Shown: positions 13,231 to 24,630 of the stretch, one piece after another | Numbering within the stretch: position 1 is the stretch's first letter | How the letters are laid out: every line of letters starts with the position of its first letter | NCBI GenBank assembly: GCA_019914995.1 | Contig: CM034133.1 | Coordinates: 8,884,495 to 8,948,494 of the forward strand | Direction of reading: 5' to 3' | Origin: Acanthochlamys bracteata | Lineage: Eukaryota > Streptophyta > Magnoliopsida > Pandanales > Velloziaceae | Length of the DNA: 64,000 bases | Translations under genes and position numbers: made by a program | The notes under the pieces: model-generated | Databases searched by the model: none | What the model saw: the letters and a program-made list of their open reading frames with translations, nothing else | What the model was told of the DNA's origin: nothing

Positions 13231-14414
13231 ATAATTTCTTAACAACTCCATTCCTATTCTATTTTTCAGAACTTTACTTTCAGGTAAGTAAAACATGCCC
13301 TGAATGGATGGTGTAGTTTTATAGATTGAGAGACGTTGGTGCTGGACCTAATAGAAAAATTGAGCACCACATTCGCTATGAATTATACTTGTTTGATGCC
13401 TATAGTAGTTCATTGTGGCTTCACTATGCCGGGACAGTACACTTATGAGTATGCATATATATGTTGTCTCTCTTAGTGTTTAAAATGAGAAGCATTCTTC
13501 CATGTCGGAAGGATCTGAACAGTGAATAGCTTCCTGTTGTTAAGGAGGACTTTAGGTCCCACATTGCTCGATATGGTATTTTTTCTCTGAGCTTTCATAA
13601 GTTTTAGGCAATTCTATTTCCACCCCTTGCCTTAAGGTTTTGAGTTGGAGACCTAGGCTTATACCACCCGCTATTTGCATCATTGCATGTGTAAGTGCTT
13701 ATTGCAATTAAAATACGACTTCCTCTAGTTCCAAGTATTGTTTCTTTATTTTACTTTCCAACAGATGGTGAACAAAAGTTACTCATGAATTGCGTACACC
13801 TATGTTATGGTGGTGGCCAGGCTAACATATATTCTTGATTCGAAATTCTATATATGACAGCTCTTAGTGCAAAATTGTAGCTTTGTTCGAATTGTTCATG
13901 CTCCGATCTGTTGCATAGATCTCGCTATGAAATTGTGTGATTAACTTCTTGCACTTTGCATATTCAACTAGTTCAAGTTTATAGTACACTCCTTTAACAT
14001 TTACAACATAAAGCCTATTGATTGATCGATACTCAAACATATTTGTCGCCTTTTATTGGGTAAGTACATTTGAGTTTTCATATGAAACTTTTATCTAAAT
14101 GTCGCATGTTAATTTTATCATACTTAGAAGCATTTTTCTGACTTGCTTTTGCATGAAGCCGTCATGCTTTTGCAACGTTGTTTATCTTCAATTAGAGTTT
14201 TCCTGTGACATATATATGCAGCTCGCATAACTGTGGTTTTTTTAATACATGTATTTTTGTTCACGATTGTATGCAGGTAGGTATGCTTATAGTATGATGA
14301 ATTTCCACAATTTGGTTTGTCGAATTCTGCCAAGTTTTTTGTTCATGAGTAGAAGGTATATATATTTCGTTTCTTCGAAATGAAACTCTGTACGAGTTCA
14401 TATTTCATTGGCTT

Positions 14415-14588
14415 AGGTTACAAGAAAAATAATTTTTTAATTTATATTTTTTAATACATATTTTATAAGTATATAAAAAATTTATTTAAAAATTTAAAAT
14501 TTATAAAAAAATTTTATCATAATAAAATTTTTTTATTGCATATTTTTATTATTATTTTAAATAATAATATTTTTACCTAAGTGCATTT

Positions 14589-14623
<35 letters not shown>

Positions 14624-14700
14624 TAGAGTTTATTTTTTAAAAAAATAAAAATATTTTTTATTTCAGAAAAATTTTATTTTAAATGCACTTTCAAATGTCT
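14415..14700 (-). mobile_element. Family A MITE, inverted, with an AAT/ATT palindrome inside
   Basis: Reads as the reverse complement of family A: TTTTTAATACATATTTTATAAG, then TTTTATTGCATATTTTTATT, and a right end GCACTTTCAAATGTCTC. Within it, 14590-14623 is a run of AAT repeats followed directly by ATT repeats, an almost perfect palindrome not present in the other copies. Confidence 0.5.
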
Positions 14701-16448
14701 CTTATATATTTTGTATTGATAGTTTTAAGAGGGGCATGGTTATTAACGGAGGAAGGCAAAGAAAATTTGTTTTCCAACGGTTTTTTTTTTTAAGAATGAA
14801 GTTTTGAATTTCAAATTTTCAGGAATCAATCAATTATAGATTTATAGCTCTTCACTTTGAAAAGCAGTTTGAAATCTTGAGAATGCAAAAAATTAAGGGA
14901 AAAGAACATAACCTTTTCATTCAAGTTAAGGAAAAATTAAGTCAAAAATGTTTCATTTCAAGTATTTTACCTTTCCCTTTTTGAGACAAAACTTTTTTCG
15001 AACGCATTTCAAGCATTGCGTTTGAAATTCTTATCATTATTGAATAAATACTTTGTAGAACTTTTTATAAAGTTAGAAAATATAAAAATATATATATATA
15101 TTGTAAATCTTTATATATTTTATTATATTATATTATATTTTTTTAGAAAAATAAAATATGTTTTCATTAGAAACTTTTTATTTTGTAAGTATTTTTGAAC
15201 GTTCATTACTCATTATTAAAGGCGTGTTTTACAAGTTTTGGATTATTAAGAAACAATTTGTGAAATTAAATAAAAAATTATTTTTGTAATAATTTTTTTG
15301 TTGAAAAAAGTTATATTTGAGATATTTTTTGATAAATAAACAAGTTGTATTTATTATGGAGGCGAGTCAGTATATTTGTTTTTTATTTTAGAATTTCATG
15401 TGTAAGCACTACTTGAAAATATTTCGTGCTCTATTCTAACACATAATGTGCTTTTTAAAGTTGGAAGTAAATTTTTAGAAAGTGAATTATTATTAAATAA
15501 GTTAATATAAATAGTACTGTTAATTTAATTTAGTTTTATATTTTTTGATAAATTTGCTAGAGTCAGAAATTTATTGATTTGCAGAAGTGCTTATAAAATA
15601 TAAAAATTTTTTTAATTTATTTTTTATATAAAAATTATAAAAATAAATAAAAATAAAATTTTACTATATAATTTTTTTTAAAAAATAAAATTTAATAAAT
15701 TACTGGAGTGGTGACCTCAAGAATATAAAATTAAAATGAAAATTTGAAATGCATCGCCAAACTAAGAAAGCTTTTGTTGTTCATCTCCTCGAGCCCAAGA
15801 CCAATTCACTATTAGAGAAGTAAAATCAATATAATTATATTATTAATTTCCATATATGTTCCAATCAAAAATAGCAGAAACATAAAGGATTTGTTCCAAA
15901 TACATTGTAATTCTTTTTTTTTTTTAATTTTAAATTCGATCACTTTATATATTTTAATTATCACTTCGAATTTAATTTTTACTATATTTTATTTCTATTA
16001 AGATTGAGCTTTAAATTTTACTTAACTTGTTTTAAATATCAGTCTGATTTCACTTTTATTAAACTTTAATTTTCATAAAATTTTATTTTTATGAAATTTA
16101 GTTTCACAAAATCAGTTAGGCACCTTAAAAAAAAATAACTTTTTAAAAATATTCTATTCATTTGCAAGAACGTGCTACTAAATTTCATTTTAACAACCTT
16201 TTCATGCTAAAGAACTACTCTCTTACAGACTTGCTTACTCCGAATAAATTTGCTCAAAAAATGAAAACTAAAAAAAGGTTAGAATTCCATTCTCAAAGAG
16301 AGCAAAACTTTAAAAAACAAAACAAGATAACAAAATGAAAGAAAAGGGAAGAAGAATGCCTTGATTTCATAGATGGTATCTCAGCTGAAGAATTAAGAGC
16401 AACTTCTGTAAAATATTCTTCATTATCTTGATTATATTCGAAAATTTT

Positions 16449-18182
16449 TCAATGACTCTCTTTAAATTTGTTCCAGTCGGGAATATTTGCAGTAGCCTCA
16501 TTGATGCTCTCTATAAGCGCAAACTTCAGAATAAAAAAAATGTTATGAAAAATAATAATTTTGAATTGCACCAAAAAAAAAAAAGTGAGTTGGAATTTGA
16601 CTTACTAAACATTGAGGAGCTTCCAATGGAGGTAATGATAAATTTCTTGGCAAAACGTTCATTGTATAACTTCTTTTGTCGAAGCTCCATTCTTCAGGTA
16701 ATCCACTTTCCTTTTTTAATTACAGAAAATTTTTCATTGATCAATCGAAGACAAAAATATTTCGAACAAAAAAATTAATAAAAATTTTTGTATAATTTAA
16801 TCATACTTACAATTGGGGGCCATCGGATTTTGTACGTATAATGGATGATATATGAATTCTTGACCGTCGGATCAATTGCAGGCTAATTTTTATATACAAG
16901 AGAAAAGAAAATTTTTAGAAATTAAATATTGAAATAGTAAACGATAGGAAAATAAAAAAAAATTAAAAATAAAACTTACATGGATCATAAAATCTTTATT
17001 AAGAACATGTTGTATTCCACTCAACGCACTAGCGATAGCGTACGCAAACCTTCAATGTTGATAGAAAAAAAAAAATTTTGGAAGTTAAAAGCTAGAGTTA
17101 GTAAATTAATTAGAAATTTTAACTGAGAGTAGTTGCAAAACAATTTGGGAAAAAAAATTTACATTTCTTGTATCCAACCAAAAGCTTTATCTGCTTCGCG
17201 ATCGTAGTTTATTTTGATCGCAGTTATCATCCATGCAGGTGCGATTTTCTCTAACTGCGACTGCAAATTGTTCATTAAAACAAATTAAAAAATTCATCAA
17301 CAATTAAAGAAAAATTTATGAAAATTTTTTCATGGTTAATTTATATATGTATACCTTTAGAATTATAACAGGAGAGCTCCCAATAGGTTGGATTTCATTT
17401 AAAGGGCCTTTATCTCTAGGGTAAAACCTTCGCAAAATCGTTGGGTCGTATCCCTTAACGTGCATGTAGTTGAACGGAAAACCCGCCGGATTATTTCCGA
17501 CTGCCAAGTTCGGTATCGGCTTAATAAATATATGATCTGGTTCCGCCATTAATATGTAACTGCACGTAATACGTACGTATACATTAAATGTTCATACAAA
17601 AATTTTAATGCCCAAAAGAAACTTTTTTTTTACTCCTCTTCGATTTCTGCTTGTTGTAGCCATTGAATAATCGCCCATGGCCTGTTTAAGACTATATAAT
17701 CCTGAGTACAGAAAACAAAAAAAATATCAGCAAATTAAATTACTATACGATAAGTTTTGGAGAGTCTAATTAAGAATGAGTTAACTGACGCCGATGAACT
17801 CCCAGTGTAAAGGTTGGACGACGAAAGTAGGAATGTCATCCATGAGTTCATCAGGATCGCCGGAATGTAGAAGTCGAGTAAACCCTCCCATATCATCGGA
17901 ACCGTTCATGGTCTTCACCTTCTTGTACCAATAGAACATTATCCGTGTCTGCCACTGGCTATACAGATTATCTTCTGCTGTCACGACTACGTGATACAGT
18001 CTTCTATTTCCGTTGATCTGATCGTGTAGGGTTTTAGTTTTACAACAGTTGCGCTTAATCGCCGTGAGTAGATTGTATGTTGTAGTTGTCGATAACAGCA
18101 GTGTTGATGCGATCACTACAAGGAAAAATATTGGTGTATAAGTAGTAGAAGTAGAAGAGTTTATGGATTTTTTTCCGGCCAT
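16449..18182 (-). CDS. Hydroxyproline O-arabinosyltransferase-like (HPAT/RDN1 family)
   Basis: A Golgi type II membrane glycosyltransferase family that adds the first arabinose to hydroxyproline of extensins and CLE peptides. Exons, transcription order: 18182-17790, 17701-17634, 17559-17355, 17260-17163, 17049-16980, 16882-16836, 16705-16606, 16523-16449; 351 residues. A membrane anchor (PIFFLVVIASTLLLS) lies near residues 17-31. Family blocks are YSQWQTRIMFYWYKKVK, GGFTRLLHSGDPDELMDDIP, YIVLNRPWAIIQWLQQAEIE, YILMAEPDHIFIKPIPNLA, ADKAFGWIQEM, FAYAIASAL, SFDKRS and PRNLSLPP, ending INEATANIPDW. Two departures: the usual LPxGLDRG before YIVLNRP is HWEFIG. About 15 residues normally after IIHYT (a GCDY...GELTYGK stretch) are absent at the exon 6/7 join. 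The only in-phase join uses a weak GTACAA donor; a strong GTAAGT at 16810-16805 would lead to an early stop. It may be a diverged or failing copy. Confidence 0.78.
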
Positions 18183-18887
18183 CTCTTCTGTTTCTGTAAG
18201 TGCTGAGAAAAATTAAGGAAGAAGAAGAAGATGGGTACGTAATTCTTTCGGAACAAATTGTTAGTATTTATTATTAATTTTTTTTGTTTATTTGTTGTAA
18301 ACGTTATTCATAGTTTTAAATTTAGTAATTGTTGTGGCGTTTTCTTTATAAGAGTTAATAGAAAATTTTCATTTAATTCTCTAAATATTAAATAATAGTT
18401 TTCAATTCATTCTTTTTATCTTTCTTTTATTTTACATTTTGCAATATGCTACTAGTAAAACATTGTTTAGCAAACTACATTTGGTTTTGCAAAATTAAGC
18501 CAAAATTTTGATTTTGATAATTTTGCTAACAATTCAATATTAAGGGTGCTGCGTTTATCGACCACGGAAATTCTATTTTTTTCAAACTCACTTTTAACAC
18601 AAAATAAAAATAATTTTTTAAATAATTTTTTATTAAATTTTATTTTAAAATTTAATTTTAGAACTTACTTTTACTACAAAATTAATATAAAAGTTTATTT
18701 TTTTATTATATACTTTTAGTTTTAATTTATTTTTTTAAACTTAAAAATGACTTTATTTTAAAATAAACAAATCCTTACTGAAAAATGACTTAAAATTGAT
18801 AATGCCGTTAAAAGTGAATTTAGTTTCTTTGTTACTGTAACTGACTTTTTTTATGTTTTCGTGTTGCTGAAAAAAGAAAATTAGTAA

Positions 18888-19086
18888 GAGTGTGTTATTT
18901 TGCACATAAAAATGACTTCTTTTTTTATTAAGAATTCACTTCTAGCTCATTTTTTTTATTACAAAAAACACAAAAAATCACTTCTAACTCATTTTTCAAT
19001 ACAAAACGAATATATTATTTTTAACAATACTATTTTTAGCAATTCATTTCTAAACAACTCACCTCCAAAGCTAAAAAAACACACCC
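18888..19086. mobile_element. Small Tourist-like MITE (family E) with TAA target duplication
   Basis: 199 bp. Left end GAGTGTGTTATTTTGCACAT. The right end read inverted is GGGTGTGTTTTTTTAGCTTT. TAA flanks both sides (18885-18887 and 19087-19089). A decayed relative ends at about 28165 with GCTTAAAAAAACACACC. The spurious open frame inside it is not a gene. Confidence 0.65.
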
Positions 19087-19573
19087 TAAAAGAAAGTGAG
19101 CTATGAGCTGAAAACACACATCTTAAACTTCTACTTGTATTATTTTTTGTAATTCTTTGAACATCAAAATTAAAACCTCACATCCTTTGTTAATAAATTT
19201 ATTTTTCAATTTAAACTATGTAGATAAATTGTACGTCATAATATTTTTTGGTATAATTTTTACTAAAGTTAAAAAAAAGTTTATTTTCAGAAAAATTTTA
19301 AAAGTTTTTATTATAAGACATACTTTCTATATATGATTCGTATGACCAAGTAATATATGAAGTGAATGTTATGTTTTGCATGGGTTTGAACTCTCCAAAT
19401 GGCTTTGGTATAAAGGAGAGCACTAAGATTAGAAAGCATATGAACTTGGAAATAACACCAAAAAAGATGTTCAATAATTTCATAACATAAATCAAAGTTG
19501 AGTTATCTGCTATAAAAAAAGACAGAAAATTTTTAAATTGAGTTGAAAGTGAGTCTTCTTTCTGCTGAAATTA

Positions 19574-19820
19574 CCCCGTTTAGCTTAGTTTACCATGAAA
19601 GCGACTTTTTAATTTTTCATTTTATGTTTTTCTAATACACATTTTATAAGTATTTAGAAAATTTATGTAAAAATTTAGAATTTATAAAAAAATTCTACAT
19701 AGTGAGATCTTTTTATTGCATATTTTTTTTTAAAAATAAAAAAAATATAACTCGTTTTTCAAAAAAGATAAAAAAATTTTCTATTTTTGAAAAACTTCAT
19801 TTTAAAAACTCTCAAACGCC
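19574..19820 (-). mobile_element. Family A MITE, inverted
   Basis: Reverse-complement family A: left CCCCGTTTAGCTTAG, internal TTTATAAAAAAATTCTACAT and TTTTTATTGCATATTTTTTT, right CTCTCAAACGCC. The target duplication is not clear. Confidence 0.5.
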
Positions 19821-20715
19821 AAAGGTTTTTATTTAGGGTAAATTTGAGTTTTAAAAGTGAGTTTAAAAATTAAATTAAAAATATTTAATAAAAAATAAAA
19901 TTTTATATTAATAATAAGTTTTATAATTAAATTTTAAAAAATATATAAAAAAATTATTTTAAATTATTTATTTATTTTATATTAAATGTGAGTATAACAA
20001 GTACTCAACTCTGTCGATTGCTGGTTCTTTTATAGACAGAGAGCCATTCAAATTATGGCTGTAATCATCAATGGTAACAACAACCAAGCCTAATAAAAAA
20101 CCAGTCCCTTTCCATTTGAGACAATGTTGGCCAGTCTGACAGGTTTTTTGGTTTTGTTTGGCTACACATCTGCTTCTTGTGTATGTTATTTCAGCAGTGA
20201 AGGCTTTTTACTTCAAGAGATCCCACCATTCCTTGCAGGTTGGTAATCAAAAGTTGCCAAGACCCTATTACTCCAGTCCTGTAACAACCAACAATTTCTT
20301 TCAGAAATCTGTACACTTGTTATATCCCCTAAAAAAACTTTGGTAACTTGCATTACATTTTGTGAATACAACAAAACTTGTTACAAAAGAACTGTATGTA
20401 ATGGTGTGCTACAATTTTCCAACTCCTTTTTGGTTTGAATATCTTCCCTTTACAGATTCACCTATGACTTATATTAAGTGCAAAAACAGAAACAAAACAT
20501 TTACTACAAGCCTACAACAACAGGTATATTCTTACCTACTTGTTACATGTTAGCAAAAACAGAATGCCTGTGTTATCTGGCCAGCAATTCTTGGAAGCCA
20601 TGAGCAACAACTGGACATTTTCCAATGGCTGCAAGCAGATTAGCTGCAAGGGCAGTGCTTAAAAACAGATGCTGGATTTGACATTTTGGTGAAGAACTCT
20701 GACTTAAATAGTCTT

Positions 20716-23700
20716 TCAAGTGTCCTCGATGAAGACCCTGTATATGAAATCACGAAATCTCTTTGAGTATTGTTTTGGATCAACTGCTGAGATTGAGGTA
20801 GGATCATACTGCATGGACTTGTATGCATGCTCTAGCTTTTTACTAATGTCGTAGTCTTGGAGAATATCAATGATACCAAAGTAAAGTACAACATCATAGA
20901 ACTCCCCTGTGGGTTCGCCTACGAGTTGAAGTTCAGCATCGCTACGCCTTATTGTTGATTCAACCCTAGCTGGCATGTTTATGCCAAGCCTAATAGATGC
21001 CCACCTGCAAAAATATCAGTTGAAATATGTTAACTTTGAAGCACACTATCACAAGAATCTTAGAATTTACATTTTGGCATTTGTAAATTGTTCAATAAGT
21101 TAATCCTTCTAGCATATTAAAATTAGTTAGTAATTTGAAGAAATATCAAAAGTTTGCTTTCTTGCTTAAGTCATAGTTATCCAAACAAACTGTTGAAACA
21201 ATCTCGCCAAATTCATGAGTCTACCTGATGGGATCACAAAATAATTGATCCACATCTACTCTGGATAAACGGGGAGGTGTGCTTGCCAAGTTATCAGTGA
21301 CTTGGTCGCCTTTAAATTAAAGAAAATGCCAAATGTTAGTTCCGCAGCTTTATTAGGTGTTATTTATGTACATGAGTACTTGTTCGGGCATTTACCATAT
21401 TCGGAAGGATACGTAGAAGAGCAGGCATCCCTGAAATGAATGCCGACCAAAAGACTATAGTCCATGATTCTCTCCTGCTCGAGAAATTCACAATCCTTAT
21501 CTACTTGTCTGCAAGTGAGTCAATAAAATTCATCATTAATATTTTTATGACAGTCGCTGAAGTATAAGATAAGGGTCTTGAAGACAATCTTAGCTTCAAC
21601 AGAAGTAGATTCAAAACCAAGCTATCATACCTACGGAGCTCATGAAACCATGTCTTTTGCAATCGAAACAGAAAATTAAGGTCAAGATCTTTGAGAGTAG
21701 TATTGGCATCAATCTCATCCTCGGGTTTGTCAGTTAGACGGCCATGGGAAGACCCTTTGAGATCAAAACGCCTGTGAATTGGGTAATCTGAACAGAAGAG
21801 ATTGCCCATTATAACGAACCGAACCTGATCAAATAAACAGGAGTGAAAAAAGTCACAGACCATATATCAGAATAATAGTATTAAGTTCGCAATATATGCT
21901 TCACAAAATATTGGCCATATACCTTCCTCTGAATAGCTCCTGTCAACTTGACGCAATGCAGGCCAAAAAATTTTGTAACCAGCGTGTTCTCATAATGCCT
22001 CACATGGTTATAGTAGGCTTGGAGCATTCTCAAGAGCACCTGTACAACAGAAATTTTATCAGATTCTAAGTGAACAGTAACTTGTTTAAAATCAACCAAA
22101 GACTTACTTTCACTTCGGCTTTCTTCACTGTCTTTATCATGTACTTGTCATCGTTTGTAAGGTAAAAGAAGCTTCCGCTCTTTCCAGGAGATGAGAGCTC
22201 CCTGAGGGCATCATCTCCGCATATGGACATCATATAGTCACCAGCGTCAACTTTGAATAGCCTTCGAAGTGCCCTGAAATTGTATCGTACACTAACACTA
22301 TTCAAAAAAGGATTTGACAGAATTCCAAAACCTTGTCAATGATGTTTTCTTTTGACACACCTGAACACGACGGGGCAGTAGTCTTTCCATTTAAATTCAC
22401 ATGATTGATGTGGCGGAGTATGTTTGGATCCTTCAGGAGGAAATCGCGTCCAGACTTTTTCTTTGGGGTCAAAGGCTGAAGATTTTAAGTCGAGCGATAC
22501 GCCAGTTATGTGTTGCTGTTTCCCAACTGCATGCCTATGCGATTGCAAGAATAATACAGATAAATTGCTACTATAGACACAATCACTAATTAGTGCAGAA
22601 TGTTGTTCCTTCGTTTTTTAATGTCAATAAAAATTTTAGATAATAATATAATAATGTAATAGAAAATTTTTTCTCTCAGTGTTCCAGTCAGCTTTACTAG
22701 TTCAGCATTTACAATATTTCAATGTGCAATGGTTCATTTTCACAGAAATGGAAACAAAAATAGACAAAACTGCTCAGAAGATAAACCTTGAGATTGAAGA
22801 ACACAGAGAAAGATGTCTCACCTGATCCCTAGCTGTAGATTGAGCATGAGCTCATAATTCTTGTGCCCCCTGGAAATTGTCTCCCCTTGCTTCTTTGGTT
22901 CCTTTGGTGGCCACTGCATCTTTGGTGGGCTCTTCATCATCCTCGGCCACTCTGTTTCCTCCAACCTCATTCCTCCATTAACTGAATAATCACCCTCAGT
23001 TTTGCCAACTCCGCAATCCACAACCTCACAAGTCACATCTCCATCTTCAGACTCCCAAATGCACATCCTATGAAGCCCTCTATCCTCTTCACCTGTTCCA
23101 ATTGTGGTCTTATTCCTGTTACTAGGCTTCTTTGGTGCCTCACCTGAAGTAGGCGCATCAAGCGAAGCCAATCTCCTCAACCTCAAATCATTAGACCAGT
23201 TCACGGTCTTCTGCGAAGGCAAAATAGATACATTCTCACCAGGACAAACCTTACAGTCCCCAAGGGCATCCGCAAAAGCATCCCGGGGATCTCTCACGGT
23301 AGGAGAACTCGCAGCAGGAGAAGGGTAGTAAACCCCCTTCTGCTTCGCAGGACTAGCAGGTTCTCTACTCCAAACACCAATGTAAAGGCTTCCATCCGCC
23401 CAACGGAAACTACCATTTCCAACAGGCATTCCATCTTCCCAACCGCCATCATATCGATTCCCGTTTGCCCAAACAAGAACCCCACGGCCATGAATCTTGC
23501 CATCAGACCATTGTCCAACATACTCATTCCCATTTCTCCAGACATACCTACCATTACCATGCTGCAAACCAGATTTCCATTCACCATCATAATAATCACC
23601 ATTGGAGAAAGATTTTTCACCTTGCCCGTGTTTCAAATTTATTGACCAGTCGCCATGGTACGTGTCACCATTGGCGCCCGTATACGTGCCCTTTCCATGC

Positions 23701-24152
23701 ATAAATCCAGACTTGAACTCTCCTTCATAAGTTGCGCCGGAAGGCCATGAGAACTTACCATACCCTGCTGTCTTTCCGTCATGCCATTCGCCTTCATACA
23801 TACACCCATCAGTCCACAAGTACTTGCCTACTCCGTGAGGAAGACCATTTCGCCATTGCCCGGTATAGAAATCTCCATTAGGAAGCAACCGTTCTGCGTG
23901 CTCGATATGTTGTTGGTTGTTTTCTAAATTTTCTGCAGTGGAACTTACCGCATTGTCGTTACCGTCAAGGCTATCGGCGCTCATTGTTCTATGCTTTTCG
24001 TGATCGGCTTCGGTGTCATCGTCAGCAGGAGCAACGGACATAGGAGAGAATATACAAGCTCGCCGACGACCAGAATGGTGGAAAAGGAGCTGCGTCTTTC
24101 TCACCGTTGCTTCCCATGCAGTTGCGCGATGCTGCGGCGTCTCTTTCTGCAT
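20716..24152 (-). CDS. PIP5K: Phosphatidylinositol 4-phosphate 5-kinase with MORN repeats
   Basis: Phosphorylates PtdIns4P to PtdIns(4,5)P2 at the plasma membrane. Exons in transcription order: 24152-22822, 22534-22361, 22273-22108, 22039-21923, 21824-21631, 21508-21396, 21309-21225, 21004-20716. Phases close to one frame of 822 residues, usual for the plant MORN-type class. The N-terminus has [10 protein letters not shown], also seen in family members, supporting this start. Eight 23-residue MORN repeats follow from [20 protein letters not shown] to [12 protein letters not shown]. The kinase domain shows [15 protein letters not shown], the nucleotide-binding [52 protein letters not shown] and the substrate-specificity loop [16 protein letters not shown]. 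All catalytic blocks look intact. The DNA from the start codon upstream is a degenerate tandem repeat of about 120 bp. Confidence 0.94.
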
Positions 24153-24630
24153 TGCTCACGCTACAGAAAATCGATTTATTGATTGAAACTCGCAAAATAA
24201 AAAGAAAAGGCTAGCCAAAGAATCGATTTGAACGATTGTAGCTAGAAAAAAACAGAGATTTTGATAAACAGAGATTCTTCCAGCATTGCTGGAGCTAACA
24301 AAGAACCACTTTTGATGATTCAAACTTGAGAAAGAAATGATTTTGAATTATTGTATCTAAACAAACTCAAGAAAATTTGGTGAACCGTGACTTGTTTCGG
24401 ATTGCTGAACCTGGAAAGAAGCAATCTCGATGATGATTTACTTGTTAAAGAACCGATTTTGAATGATTGTAGCTGGAGAAAGAAAAAGAAACAGGGATTT
24501 TGATGAATGGTGACTTATTTTGCATTGCTTAAGCTAGCAAAGAACCAATCCTAATGATTCAAACTTGTGAAATAACCGATTTTGATGATTGTGGAAAAGA
24601 AAAGAAAGGATTGTGAACAATGTGGGAAAC
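24148..24630. repeat. Degenerate ~120-bp tandem repeat at the PIP5K 5' end
   Basis: Four related units start near 24148, 24283, 24400 and 24522. Each begins with a (G)CATTGCT-like or GATTGCT core, then an AAAGAACC-type block, a TGATTCAAACTTG-type block, and CGATTTTGAATGATTGTAGC or a close variant. Unit one begins at the CAT that is the complement of the PIP5K start codon. Copies two and four also retain CATTGCT, so they place extra ATGs upstream in the transcript direction. The minus strand of this region is pyrimidine-rich, as a leader would be. Confidence 0.65.

Larger units (their letters stand above)
11498..16448. other. Intergenic: 3' UTR, MITEs and unassigned DNA; no gene seen
   Basis: The LRP1-like 3' UTR probably runs to about 11660. 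A family A MITE follows at 11936-12194 and a family C-like block near 12937-13230. From about 12360 to 14390 the DNA is more complex, but I found no gene. A short stretch at 13540-13690 (TTTAGGTCCCACATTG and neighbours) resembles sequence common in plant LTR retroelements, but no paired LTRs, primer-binding site or coding domain are present. An inverted family A copy and AT-rich remnants fill 14415-16350. Confidence 0.55.
18183..20715. other. Intergenic with MITE remnants; no gene seen
   Basis: Holds a family B-like block near 18560-18780, a small Tourist-like element at 18888-19086, an inverted family A copy near 19574-19820 and a family B-like block at 19836-20000. The stretch 20040-20715 has normal complexity. 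It lies just downstream of the PIP5K stop and is best explained as that gene's 3' UTR and terminator region; its short open frames have no recognisable domain. Confidence 0.5.

Noticed and set aside
22401-22589. Plus-strand frames opposite PIP5K, including those at 23104-23704
   Set aside because: Antisense shadows of the MORN and kinase exons.
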